From: Defluviicoccus sp046348835
GTDB lineage: Bacteria; Pseudomonadota; Alphaproteobacteria; Rhodospirillales; Defluviicoccaceae
Assembly: GCA_046348835.1 (NCBI GenBank)
Contig: JAXMDM010000003.1
Coordinates: 372,001-436,000 of the forward strand
DNA length: 64,000 bases
Reading direction: 5' to 3'
The translations under genes were made by a program, and so were the position numbers. Every line of letters starts with the position of its first letter. Position 1 is the stretch's first letter. Positions 46,405 through 57,432 of the stretch are shown here, one piece after another. The notes below the pieces were generated by a model. It saw only the letters and a program-made list of their open reading frames with translations, was not told the DNA's origin and did not search any database.

Positions 46405-47331
46405 TCAATCCTCCGGCAACGGGATGAACTCCGTTTCGCCCGGCACCGGCGGAAAGCGGCCGGCCCGCCAGTCGGCCTTGGCGCGCTCGATCCGTTCGGC
46501 ATCGATGGCGACGAAGTTCCACCAGAGCCGCCGCTCGCCCAGCGGGGTGCCGCCGAGAAGCATCAGCCGCGAGTCCTCCAGGGCCTCGATGACGGCCTCG
46601 CCGCCGACGCAGGCCGCCATCACCCCCTGTTCCACCGTCGTTTCTTGCACCTGCACCCGGCCTTCGACCACATAGAGGCCGCGCTCCTCGTGGTCTTCCG
46701 GCAAGGCGAGGCGCGAGCCGGCGCTCATCCGCGCATCCAGATAGAACATCTCCGATAACGTCTCGACCGGCGCCGTCCGGCCGTAGGCGCGACCGGCGAT
46801 CAGCTGCATGGATACGCCGTCGGCCTCGATCCGCGGCATGGTTGCGGCGGGATGGTGGTGGAACGACGGGGCGGTTTCGACCGCATCGGTGGGCAGGGCC
46901 ACCCACGACTGAATGCCGTGCAAGCGGCTGGGGCGGGCCCGCTCCTCCGGGCCGGTCCGCTCCGAGTGGACGATGCCGTGGCCGGCGGTCATCCAGTTGA
47001 CCGCACCCGGCCGGATCGCTTGCACCGAGCCCAAACTGTCGCGGTGGACGATCTCGCCCTCGAACAGGTAGGTGACGGTGGCGAGGCCGATGTGGGGGTG
47101 GGGGCGGACGTCGATGCCCCGTCCGGCCGGCAGCTCGGCCGGGCCCATGTGATCGAAGAAAACGAACGGCCCGAGCATCCGCCGCGCCGCCACCGGCAGC
47201 ACCCGCTGCACGCTGAAGCCACCCAGGTCGCGCGGGCGGCCATGGATCAGCTGTGGTCCGCGGCCACCCGGCTCACCCGCCGGTCCGTTTTCGGGACCGC
47301 TCTTCGGGCATTGCTTCGCTTCTACCGACAT
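46405..47331 (-). CDS. Pirin family protein
   Basis: 308 residues from ATG 47331 with GAGGAGG upstream. N-terminal pirin cupin with metal ligands in RPHPHIGLATVTYL and HGIVHSER; C-terminal pirin domain about 180-290. This is a longer pirin than the one at 38258, so the window holds two subclasses. Function in this organism is unknown; members act as quercetinases or redox-sensitive co-regulators. Confidence 0.9.
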   Translation of the reverse strand: MSVEAKQCPKSGPENGPAGEPGGRGPQLIHGRPRDLGGFSVQRVLPVAARRMLGPFVFFDHMGPAELPAGRGIDVRPHPHIGLATVTYLFEGEIVHRDSLGSVQAIRPGAVNWMTAGHGIVHSERTGPEERARPSRLHGIQSWVALPTDAVETAPSFHHHPAATMPRIEADGVSMQLIAGRAYGRTAPVETLSEMFYLDARMSAGSRLALPEDHEERGLYVVEGRVQVQETTVEQGVMAACVGGEAVIEALEDSRLMLLGGTPLGERRLWWNFVAIDAERIERAKADWRAGRFPPVPGETEFIPLPED

Positions 47332-47546
47332 CGACCGCTCCTCCTCGGGTTGCTTCTGGACGTGTAGGGTTGAAGCTCGGGAGGAGGACCCACCTGCGCA
47401 AGAGGGGCCGAAGGTCGGGGGCGTTTACCACTGCGCCGCGGAGCTGCATGTGGCCGGTCGGCCCATCTTCAGCTACGATCGGAATCCCAGAGAGTAGAAG
47501 CCGCGCCATCGATAGGAACGCGGCCGGAAGGGAGGCGAACACGGCG

Positions 47547-48878
47547 ATGGATGATCTACGCGGAGTGCCTACGTCGGCGACGCAGGAGGCGAGCCTCGCC
47601 GGCTACGAAACCGCACTGCGACAGCTGCAAGGATACCGCGGCGACCCGGTCGCGACCATCGATGCGGTGCTGATGGCCGACCCCGGGTTCGTCATGGGCC
47701 GGGTGCTGCGCACGGCGGTGCTGGTGACGATGTGGGAAAGGAGCATCCTCGTCGGGATCGAAGAGGGGCTCCTGGCGCTGCGCGATCTCGACGACGCCGC
47801 CAACGATCGGGAGCGGGCGTGGACGACGGCCTTGGCCGCGTGGTTTCGCGGCGACTGGGACGGCATGCGGCAGCGGCTCGACCGGATTTCGGTCGACTAT
47901 CCGCGCGACGCCCTGGCGCTGCAAATCGGCCACTTGGCTGACTTCTACCTGGGCGACCGCGACAACCTGCGCGGCCGCGTCGCCCGCGCCCTTCCCGCCT
48001 GGTCGCGGCAAACGCCGGGCTACGGCTTCATCCTCGGCATGCAGGCGTTCGGCCAGGAAGAATGCGGCGACTACGCGGCCGCCGAAGCGACGGGGCGGAC
48101 CGCCCTCGAGATCGAGCCCGAGGACGGCTGGGCGCACCATGCGGTGACCCATGTCATGGAGATGCAGGGGCGCCAGGCGGAAGGCATCGCCTGGATGGAA
48201 ACCCGCCAGCCCCTGTGGGCGCAGCCCAACAATACCTTCGCCTTCCACAACTGGTGGCATACGGCGCTGTTCCATCTCGACCTGGACCAGGTGGAGCCGG
48301 CGCTCGCCATCTACGACGCCGCCATCCGCCCCGGCGCCTCCCAGGTGCAGCTGGAGATGGTGGATGCCACGGCGCTCCTGTGGCGGATGCACCTCAGGCG
48401 CATCGACGTGGGCGACCGCTGGCGAAACCTCGCCGACGCCTACGAGCGTAGCGACGAGCAGGGATTCTACGCGTTCAACGACATGCACGCGATGATGGCC
48501 TACGTGGCGGACGGACGGACGGCGGCCGCCGCCCGGCTGCTGGCGGCGGTGGAGCGAGCCGCCGCCGCCGAGACCGCCAACGGCGGCATGTCCCGCAGCG
48601 TCGGGCTCGCCCTCGTCCGGGCGATCTCCGCCTTCGGCCGGGAGCACTGGGACGAGGCGATCCGCCTGTTGATGCCGGTGCGCTACCGGGCGAACGCCTT
48701 CGGCGGCAGCCATGCCCAGCGCGACATCGTCCACCGCACCCTCCTGGAGGCGGCGCAGCGGCAGGGCGACCGGCCGCTGGCGACGGCGCTTGCCGCCGAG
48801 CGAATCGCCCAGAAGCCGTTCTGTCCGTTCGCCCGACGGGAAGGGCAACGCGCCGAGGCGCTGCCCTTCGCCGGGTGA
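47547..48878 (+). CDS. TTC38-like tetratricopeptide repeat protein
   Basis: 443 residues, all helical. Several TPR-like helical pairs span about 60-400, with the family-typical EPEDGWAHHAVTHVMEMQGRQ and NWWHTALFHLDLD segments. ATG 47547 has GGGAGG upstream. Members are widespread but lack a proven biochemical role. It is followed by a strong hairpin and convergent gene. Confidence 0.85.
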   Translation: MDDLRGVPTSATQEASLAGYETALRQLQGYRGDPVATIDAVLMADPGFVMGRVLRTAVLVTMWERSILVGIEEGLLALRDLDDAANDRERAWTTALAAWFRGDWDGMRQRLDRISVDYPRDALALQIGHLADFYLGDRDNLRGRVARALPAWSRQTPGYGFILGMQAFGQEECGDYAAAEATGRTALEIEPEDGWAHHAVTHVMEMQGRQAEGIAWMETRQPLWAQPNNTFAFHNWWHTALFHLDLDQVEPALAIYDAAIRPGASQVQLEMVDATALLWRMHLRRIDVGDRWRNLADAYERSDEQGFYAFNDMHAMMAYVADGRTAAAARLLAAVERAAAAETANGGMSRSVGLALVRAISAFGREHWDEAIRLLMPVRYRANAFGGSHAQRDIVHRTLLEAAQRQGDRPLATALAAERIAQKPFCPFARREGQRAEALPFAG

Positions 48879-48889
48879 CGGTGGGACTG

Positions 48890-48925
48890 GGTCAGGGAGG
48901 AGGCGCGATCGCCTCCTCCCTGACC
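48890..48925. terminator. Bidirectional hairpin between convergent genes
   Basis: GGTCAGGGAGGAGGCG and CGCCTCCTCCCTGACC form a perfect 16-bp stem with loop CGAT between the TPR gene (rightward) and the small Cys-pair gene (leftward). No T run on either side, so termination may depend on structure alone or on Rho. Confidence 0.6.
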
Positions 48926-48933
48926 GGTGGGCG

Positions 48934-49182
48934 TTATTCCCGGATTTCCGCGGCCCGGCGCTTCCGGCGCCGGGGGCGGGCGCCGCCCGAGGCGTTCTCG
49001 CCGACAAAGGCGGGATCGCCGGAGGCGAGGGCACTGGCACGTCGGCGGACATGGCGGGTGCTCAGCACGGCCTCGCAGGCCTCGCAAAGGTGCCAATCGC
49101 CGTAGGCGCCAATGCTGATCAAGGCGCCACAGCAGCGATGCTGTTCGTGGGTGTGACTGGTGCGGAGCGAACGCGGCGGCAT
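48934..49182 (-). CDS. Small Cys-pair, zinc-ribbon-like protein
   Basis: 82 residues from ATG 49182, preceded by AAGGAG with a 7-base spacer, a strong ribosome site. Cys17-Cys18 (HRCCGALI) and Cys33/Cys36 (HLCEAC) could form a zinc site; the C-terminal 30 residues are basic (PRRRKRRAAE), as in nucleic-acid-binding proteins. No family was recognised. Convergent with the TPR gene. Confidence 0.6.
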   Translation of the reverse strand: MPPRSLRTSHTHEQHRCCGALISIGAYGDWHLCEACEAVLSTRHVRRRASALASGDPAFVGENASGGARPRRRKRRAAEIRE

Positions 49183-49793
49183 CGGCGTACTCCTTCATCT
49201 CGTCTGATTGCATGAAACGGGGGTTTACCGGACTGGGCGACGAGCGCCTTTCCTGCTTCCTAGGTCCGGACTGGTCGCCGGCGCTGGGAGCCCATCAGCC
49301 GCATTCGAGCGTGCCCGGGAATGATCTCCCGGCGAGACGTCGAGGGGCTGAGGCAGGGTGCGGGCGTCACGCCCGACGGCGCCGGAACAAGCGGGTTTCG
49401 CAGCATTCCACACCGGTCTGCCACGGCACCGCGGGCTCCTTCCATCGAGCGCGTCGGGATGTCAGCTGCTTCGCCTCGACCGAGGACGGGCCGCTGCCCC
49501 CCGCCGGTCTCTTCTCCGTAACGCGCCACGTGGATCACCTTGGGTTGCCCACTCCGGCCGAGGGATAATGGTGGTGTCGGCCGGCCCCTTCCTCAAGGGG
49601 TAAAAAGGGAGACCGGGGCCGCAGCGGCCGGAAGTTCGCCCCGAGGGGCGACCCGTGCCCCGATGGTCACAGGCGTAGCGTCGCGCCCGCCCTGCACGCG
49701 GTGCCGGGCCGGCTACCCGGGAACGAAGACGCCCGCATCGTTCTTTCAGCGTGGTAAAGCGCGTTCAGTGATCCGGAACATGGAGATCATCCG
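49183..49793. other. 611-base intergenic region before cutA
   Basis: No gene is supported: the open frames here have no recognisable protein. The second half (about 49570-49745) holds strong stem-loops and conserved-looking single-stranded boxes, described as a candidate RNA element. The first half (49183-49560) shows nothing clear. Confidence 0.5.
49570..49745 (+). ncRNA. Candidate structured RNA, weakly cobalamin-riboswitch-like
   Basis: CCCCTT-CCTC-AAGGGG (49585-49600) is directly followed by TAAAAAGGGAGACCGG, which resembles the hairpin plus AAaaGGGAAnnCGG core of cobalamin riboswitches. Farther on, GAACGAAGACGCCCGCATCG (49721-49740) resembles an alphaproteobacterial B12 box. The middle conserved boxes are poor, so this may be degenerate or unrelated. 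The next gene is cutA, which is not a usual B12 target. Confidence 0.25.
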
Positions 49794-50108
49794 ATGTCCG
49801 TCGCCTTCGTCTATGTCACCGCCGCCACCCCGGAGGAGGCGGCCGCCATCGGCCGGGACTGCGTCGGCGAGCGGCTGGCCGCCTGCGCCAACGTCCTCCC
49901 CGGCATTACCTCCATCTATCGATGGCAGGGGAAGGTGGAGGAAGCGACCGAATCGGCGCTGATCCTGAAGACCAAGGTGGAGTTGATCGACGCCCTGACC
50001 GCCCGCATCAAGGCGATCCATTCGTACGAATGCCCCTGCGTCGTCGCCTTGCCGGTGGCGGGCGGCAATGCCGGTTTCCTCGACTGGGTTCGCCAGGAGA
50101 CGGCCTGA
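49794..50108 (+). CDS. cutA: Divalent cation tolerance protein CutA
   Basis: 104 residues forming the trimeric ferredoxin-like CutA1 fold; implicated in copper tolerance but its mechanism is unresolved. Conserved segments: VYVTAATPEEAAAIGR, LAACANVLPGITSIYRWQGKVEE and SYECPCVVALPVAGGNAGFLDWV. Its stop directly abuts the stop of the convergent ispDF gene. Confidence 0.93.
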   Translation: MSVAFVYVTAATPEEAAAIGRDCVGERLAACANVLPGITSIYRWQGKVEEATESALILKTKVELIDALTARIKAIHSYECPCVVALPVAGGNAGFLDWVRQETA

Positions 50109-51350
50109 TCAGGCGGCCGTCGCGTCCTCCGGGCACGACCCGCCCGTATCCGGCCGGCAGGCGATGGTGGCGATGGCATGGGCGGCGATGCCTTCGCGGC
50201 GGCCGGTGAAGCCCAGTCCTTCCGTCGTCGTCGCCTTGACGCTGACCCGGCCGATGTCGACGCCGAGGATGGCGGCGACGGAGGCCCGCATCGCCTCGCG
50301 ATGGGGCCCGATCTTCGGCCGCTCGCAGATGACGGTCACGTCCACGTGGCGGATCGTGCCGCCGGCTTCGGCGACCAGCGACGCCGCGTGGGCGAGGAAA
50401 CGGGCGGAAGCGGCTCCTCGCCACCTGGGATCGGAGGGCGGGAAGTGGCTGCCGATGTCGCCGGCGCCGATGGTGCCGAGGAGCGCATCGGTAATGGCGT
50501 GGAGCACCACGTCGGCATCCGAATGGCCGGCGAGACCGGCCGTGTGGGGAACGACGAGGCCGCCCAGCATGACGTGATCGCCATCGGTGAAGCGATGGAC
50601 GTCGTATCCCGAGCCCGTCCGCGTCTCGTATTCCGCTTCCAGCATGCGCGCCACCCGCTTCAGATCGTCTTCGCTGGTGATCTTGAGATTGTCCTCGTCG
50701 CCGGCAACGAGGGCCACCGGCAACCCCGCCGCCTCGGCGATGGCGGCGTCATCGGTGAGTTCGCGTCCGGCCGCGGCGCGGTGCGCGGCGAGGATCCGGC
50801 CAAAGCGGAACCCCTGCGGCGTCTGCGCCCGCCATAGCCCGGCGCGGTCGACGGTGGCGGCCACCTTGCCGCCATCAGCCCGCTTCAGGGTGTCGACGAC
50901 CGGGAGCGCCGGCAGGACCGCCGGGGAGTCGCAAAGGGCGTCGAGGACGCGCGAAATCAGCCGGGCATCCACCATCGGCCGGGCGGCGTCGTGAATCAGA
51001 ACCAGGTCCGGCGGATCGTCGGCGAGGCTGGCAAGTCCGCGGTAGGCCGATTCCTGGCGACTGGCGCCGCCGGCAATGGGGTCGAGCAGGGAGAGGCCGG
51101 AGAGGCCGGCGGTCGCGCGGCGGAAAAGTTCGGCATCGTCGGGATGGATGATCGGGCGCACCGCGCTGATCCCGGGATGGGATAAAAAGGCGCGCAGGGT
51201 GCGCCGCAGCACCGGCTCGCCGGCCAGCGTCCGGTACTGCTTCGGCAGATCGCCGCCGAACCGGCTGCCGCGGCCGGCGGCGACGATGAGGGCGACGGTG
51301 GTCGCACCGGCCCCCGACGACGGAGACGTAGGCGTAGACGAAGCTGGCAT
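50109..51350 (-). CDS. ispDF: Bifunctional IspD/IspF (MEP pathway)
   Basis: Fusion of 2-C-methyl-D-erythritol 4-phosphate cytidylyltransferase and MECDP synthase for isoprenoid precursors. 413 residues from ATG 51350. The IspD part (about 20-250) has ALIVAAGRGSRFGGDLPKQY and IHDAARP; the IspF part (about 255-410) has metal ligands in GYDVHRF and HSDADVVLHA. The fusion is common in alphaproteobacteria. There the gene usually runs toward nifR3/dusB-ntrB; here it faces the opposite way and dusB is missing. The start is not backed by a ribosome site; the frame continues upstream. Confidence 0.94.
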   Translation of the reverse strand: MPASSTPTSPSSGAGATTVALIVAAGRGSRFGGDLPKQYRTLAGEPVLRRTLRAFLSHPGISAVRPIIHPDDAELFRRATAGLSGLSLLDPIAGGASRQESAYRGLASLADDPPDLVLIHDAARPMVDARLISRVLDALCDSPAVLPALPVVDTLKRADGGKVAATVDRAGLWRAQTPQGFRFGRILAAHRAAAGRELTDDAAIAEAAGLPVALVAGDEDNLKITSEDDLKRVARMLEAEYETRTGSGYDVHRFTDGDHVMLGGLVVPHTAGLAGHSDADVVLHAITDALLGTIGAGDIGSHFPPSDPRWRGAASARFLAHAASLVAEAGGTIRHVDVTVICERPKIGPHREAMRASVAAILGVDIGRVSVKATTTEGLGFTGRREGIAAHAIATIACRPDTGGSCPEDATAA

Positions 51351-51554
51351 AACGGGTGCAATCACATCGGGAGCAATCGGGAGGTCATCGGGATGGGGGC
51401 TCGGGCGCTTGTCGAGGGTAACATTGCCTCGCCCCGGCGCTAAGGCGGAATCATCTTGCGTCGCCATCGCCGCGCCCGCTGATCGCAAAGGGCCCCCTGA
51501 TCGGCAAAGGCCTGATCGGCAAAGGCCTGGTCGGCAAAAGGAAGGAACGGGTCG

Positions 51555-52352
51555 ATGTGGCAGAGTTCGTTGGCGGTGCTGTCGTTGCTGCCGACCGCCC
51601 TGCAGATGGTCCGCCGTCAGGCGGCTCGTGACGCCTGGTTCTGGCTGTCGGTGGCTCTCGGCCTGGCCGGGCCGACGGTGTGGATCCTGGGCCACGCCGG
51701 CAGCTGGCAACTGGGGTTTTCCCAGACCCTGGGGGCGACGGCGGCGGTGACGATGTTGACCTTCGGCGTGGTGGCGGCGGTGCTGCCCCAGGCCTGGCGC
51801 CTCGCCGGCCTGCTGGGGATTTACATGATCGTGGTCGTTCTCCTCGCCGTCTTGTGGCAGACGCGGGCCGGCCCGATGACCGACGCCGCCATCGATCATC
51901 CCGCCTGGATCAAGGCCCACGTTCTCTCTGCGCTCGTGACCTACGCCCTGGTCACCCTCGCCGCCGTCGCCGCGTTCGCCGCGTTTCTCCAGGGAACGGC
52001 GCTGAAGCGGCGGTGGCGGAGCGGCCTGACCGCCGGCCTGCCGTCCCTCGCCGACTGCGATCTCCTCCAGCTCCGTCTGCTGCAGTGCGGAGAGGCGGTT
52101 CTGGCGGCGGGACTGGTCACCGGGATCGCGGTTGAGTACGTGGCGGTCGGCCGGCTGTTCGAGGTCTCTCACAAAACCGTGCTCACCTTGGCCGCCTTCA
52201 TCGTCATCGGCGGCCTTCTCGTCGCCCATTATTGCCGCGGCGTCCGCGGTCGCACCGCCGCCCGCTACGTCCTTCTTGGCTATTTGCTGCTCACTTTGGG
52301 CTATCCCGGCGTCAAGTTCGTCACCGACGTGCTGATCGGTGGGCAATCGTGA
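51555..52352 (+). CDS. CcsA/YpjD-like inner membrane protein
   Basis: 265 residues with about eight membrane helices. Several conserved histidines (SHKTV, HPAWIKAHVL, HAGSW) resemble the heme-handling family CcsA/CcmF/YpjD, though the WWD loop of true cytochrome c heme lyases is not seen. ATG 51555 has AAGGA upstream. It lies just before ntrB; a role in heme or cytochrome assembly is inferred. Confidence 0.82.
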   Translation: MWQSSLAVLSLLPTALQMVRRQAARDAWFWLSVALGLAGPTVWILGHAGSWQLGFSQTLGATAAVTMLTFGVVAAVLPQAWRLAGLLGIYMIVVVLLAVLWQTRAGPMTDAAIDHPAWIKAHVLSALVTYALVTLAAVAAFAAFLQGTALKRRWRSGLTAGLPSLADCDLLQLRLLQCGEAVLAAGLVTGIAVEYVAVGRLFEVSHKTVLTLAAFIVIGGLLVAHYCRGVRGRTAARYVLLGYLLLTLGYPGVKFVTDVLIGGQS

Positions 52353-52411
52353 GATGCAGACCGGCGGTAGGAACCGGCGGGACGAAAAGCAACCGACAAG
52401 TTCTGGTTAAT

Positions 52412-52444
52412 CCACAGGCAAAGCTCGCCAACAATCTTCTGTGG
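52412..52444. repeat. Inverted repeat between the CcsA-like gene and ntrB
   Basis: CCACAG (52412-52417) and CTGTGG (52439-52444) are separated by 21 bases in a locally AT-rich stretch, with TTATAG close by. Either a terminator of the CcsA-like gene or part of the ntrB control region; nothing else was seen in this 240-base gap. Confidence 0.3.
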
Positions 52445-52592
52445 CCTAACTTATAGGCAAGCGAGTAAGCTGGAGGATGCCGCCGGCGGCCACTTTCGGC
52501 GCCGGCCACGGATGTGCTCCGCTCGGCGCGCTTGTCCGTTCGCAACACGAAAGCCGCAATCGCATGGAAGTAAGATGGGAGCAGGACGCCTG

Positions 52593-53695
52593 ATGTTGCG
52601 GCCGGGGGAGGTGGAGATCGACCTCGACCTCGTGCTCAACGTACTGCCGTCGGTGGTCTTCGTGATCAATGGCGGGTTCGAGATCCTCTATGCCAACGCG
52701 TCGGCGGAAAACCTGTTTCAGAGCAGCGCCGCCAATCTCCGGCGGTTGCGCCTCGATCATTTGTTGCCGGCCGACAGTCCCTTGTTTTCACTTATCCGGC
52801 AGTCGATCAGCGACGACCATCCGGTCTCCGAATACCACGTGACCCTGACCAGTCCGCGAATCGGCAGCCATGCGATGAACATCCAGGCCGCCCCGCTGAG
52901 CGATCCGCGCGATCCGGGGATGGTCGTCGTCACCATGCAGGAGCGCTCCCTCGCCGCCAAGATCGACCGGCAGCTGTTTCAGCGGGGGGCGGCCCGTTCG
53001 GTGGGGGCGATGGCGGCGATGCTGGCGCACGAGGTCAAGAATCCTCTCGCCGGCATCCGCGGCGCGGCGCAACTCCTCGAGGAAAGCGTCCGTCCGGAGG
53101 ACCGGGCGCTGACCCGCCTGATCCGCGACGAGACCGACCGTGTCTGCAGTCTGGTGGACCGGATGGAGGTCTTCTCGGCCAGCGACCCGTTCAAACGGGA
53201 GGCGGTCAATATTCACGAGGTCCTGAGCCGGGTGCGGACCCTGGCCGAGAACAGCTTCGGGCGGCACCTGCGATTCATCGAGAACTACGACCCGTCGTTG
53301 CCGCCGGTGCTGGGCAATCGCGACCAACTGGTCCAGGTATTTCTCAACCTGGTCAAGAACGCGGCGGAGGCGGCGCCCAGCGAAGGAGGCGAGGTGACCA
53401 TCGGCACCGCCTATGCCCACGGCGTCAGGCTTGCCGTCTCCGGCCGCCATGCACGGATGAAGCTGCCGCTGGTGATCAGCGTCCAGGACAACGGCGCCGG
53501 GATCCCCGACGACATCAAACCGCACCTGTTCGAGCCGTTCGTCACCTCGAAGCCGAAGGGGACGGGCCTCGGCCTCGCTCTCGTCGGCAAGATCGTCGGT
53601 GACCACGGTGGGATCATCGAATGGAACTCGGAGCCGCGGCGGACGGTTTTTCGGGTTATGCTGCCGATGGCTCCGGTGACGGAGGGGGGGAAGGG

Positions 53696-53699
<4 letters not shown>
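52593..53699 (+). CDS. ntrB: Nitrogen regulation sensor kinase NtrB
   Basis: PII-controlled histidine kinase that phosphorylates NtrC when nitrogen is low. 368 residues from ATG 52593 (AGGA six bases upstream; ATG 52575 is possible). An N-terminal PAS domain (about 12-120), phosphoacceptor His146 (AHEVKNPLAGIRG) and the ATPase domain with NLVKNAAEAA and GTGLGLALV motifs. The stop overlaps the ntrC GTG by 4 bases. Confidence 0.95.
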
Positions 53700-55134
<1,435 letters not shown>

Positions 55135-55138
<4 letters not shown>

Positions 55139-57414
55139 CCTCACGGCCGTCCGGCTTTTACCGCCGCGTCACCCTCGGCTGGTCGCTGCTGGACCGCCGC
55201 TACGGTCTCGAGCGCAAGCTCGTGGGGGTGGTGACGGCGGCGGCGGTCCTGTCCGGGATCATCACCGTCGCCATGTGGACCGGCGCCACCGGATTCGGTC
55301 CCGATCCGCAGACGGTCGTCGTCCTCCTCTACCTCGACTCGGTGCTGCTCCTCGTTCTCGGCGCCGTCATCGCCATCAAACTGGTACGGGTGTGGGCGGA
55401 ACGGCGGCGCGGCCTTGCCGGCTCGGGACTGCACGTGCGGATCGTCGTCCTGTTCAGCCTGGTGGCGGTGACCCCGGCCATTCTGGTCGCGGCCTTTTCG
55501 GCGCTGTTTCTCAACTTCGGCATCCAGGCCTGGTTCTCGGAGCGGGTAAGGACGGCGATCGAGTCCTCCGACCGGGTCGCCCGTGCCTATCTGCAGGAAC
55601 ATCGACAGAGCATCTCCGCCGATGCCTTCGCCATCGCCAACGAGTTGAACAAGGCGGCGAGCGACTTGATGCAGGACCAGCGCCTGTTCGAGGAGCGGCT
55701 GTCGGTGTTGGCGGCGCTGCGGTCGCTCTCCGAGGCGCTGGTGGTCGATTCCAGCGGCCGCGTCGTCGCCCAGGCGCCGCTCAGCCTGACGCTCGGCCTC
55801 GACAACATTCCCTATCAGGCGATCGAGGAGGCGGAGCGGGGGCAGATCGTCGTCCTCACCAGTTCGCCGGACGACCTTGTTCGCGCCGCGATCAAGCTCA
55901 ACCGCTTCGTCGACGCGTATCTCGTCGTCGGCCGCTTCATCGATCCCTCGGTCAGGGAGCCGATCGAGCAGACCGAACTCGCCGTCGCCCAGTACCGGCG
56001 GCTGGAGCAGAGCCGCGAAGGCATCCTCATCACCTTCGTCATGATCTTCGGCTTGGTGGCGCTGCTCTTGCTGCTGGCGGCGGTGTGGATCGGCCTCACC
56101 TTCGCCACCCAGATCACCCGGCCGATTTCGACCCTGATCGCCGCCGCCGAGCAGGTGCGCGACGGCGACCTGTCGATCCGGGTCAAGTCGGGCGCCTCGG
56201 TGGGCGAGATCGGCACCCTCAACCGGGCGTTCAACCGGATGACCACCCAGCTGGAACAGCAGCAGGTGACCCTGATCGAGGCCAACCGCTCGCTGGACGA
56301 CCGCCGCCGGTTCACCGAGGCGGTCCTGAGCGGCGTTTCCGCCGGTGTCATCGGCCTGGACGCGGCGGGGCTGATCAACCTGCCCAACCGCTCCGCCTCG
56401 GAGCTTCTCGGCGTCAACCTGGACGAGGCGAGCGGCTTGGCGCTCACCCATGTGGCGCCCGAGATGTCCGGGCTGCTGGCGGCGGCGATGGAGCGCCCCG
56501 AACGCCAGTGGCAGGCGGAAATCCGGCTGCTCCGCGACGGCCAGTCGCGGGCGCTGGTGGCGCGCATCGTTGCCGAGCGGCAGGAGGGGGCCGTCGCCGG
56601 CTACGTGGTCACCTTCGATGACGTGACCCCGCTGGTTGCGGCCGAACGCAAGGCGGCCTGGGCCGACGTGGCCCGGCGCATCGCCCACGAGATCAAGAAC
56701 CCGCTGACCCCGATCCAGCTGGCATCCGAGCGACTCCGCCGCCGCTACCTGAAGGAGATCAAGTCCGATCCGGAAACCTTCTCGACCCTGACCGAGACGA
56801 TCGTCCGCCACGTCGGCGACATCGGCCGGATGGTCGACGAGTTCTCCTCTTTCGCCCGGATGCCCCGGCCCGATCTGAAGCTGGAGGACATCAACGAGCT
56901 GGTGGAGCAGGTGGTCTTTCTCGAGCGCAATCGTTATCCCGATATCACGATCGTCGCCGAACTGCCGGCCGAGACTACGCCCCTCGTCTGCGACGCGCGG
57001 CTGTTTTCCCAGGCTCTCGTAAATGTGATGAAGAACGCCGCCGAGGCGATCATCGGCCGGGAGCATAAGGAGGGTGTGCCGCTACCCACCGGCCGCATCG
57101 ACGTGACCGTCGCCCACAGGACGGGAGAGGGGGGCGATCAGGTGGTGGTGACCATCGACGACAACGGAAAAGGATTGCCTAAGGAAAACCGCGACCGCTT
57201 GACCGAACCTTATGTTACAACGCGGACACGAGGCACCGGCCTGGGACTCGCCATCGTCAAGAAGATCATGGAAGATCACCAGGCAGAACTCGTTCTCGGC
57301 GACCGCGACGGTGGCGGTACCCGGGTGATGATGATCTTTCGCGAAACCGCCCGCTCCGAGTGGTTGAGCTATATCGACGGGATGGACAAACCAACGGCCA
57401 CGGCGGCGCCCTGA
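55135..57414 (+). CDS. ntrY: Membrane sensor kinase NtrY
   Basis: Histidine kinase of the NtrYX pair, linked to redox and nitrogen sensing. TTG start at 55135 with GGAGG upstream, translationally coupled to ntrC. 759 residues. Four membrane helices in the first 320 residues, a large extracytoplasmic portion between the third and fourth (about 130-295), HAMP (about 320-375), PAS (about 385-495), phosphoacceptor His518 (RIAHEIKNPLTPIQLA) and the ATPase domain. Confidence 0.95.
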
Positions 57415-57432
57415 CGGCATCAACTGTAATCC

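Noticed and set aside
49212..49568. 118-residue rightward open frame in the gap before cutA
   Set aside because: No good ribosome site, no recognised motif and shadow-like composition; left as intergenic.
52503..52517. Possible sigma-54 promoter (GG-N10-GC) before ntrB
   Set aside because: Only GGC and TGC match; such spacing occurs often by chance in GC-rich DNA, so it was not listed as a feature.
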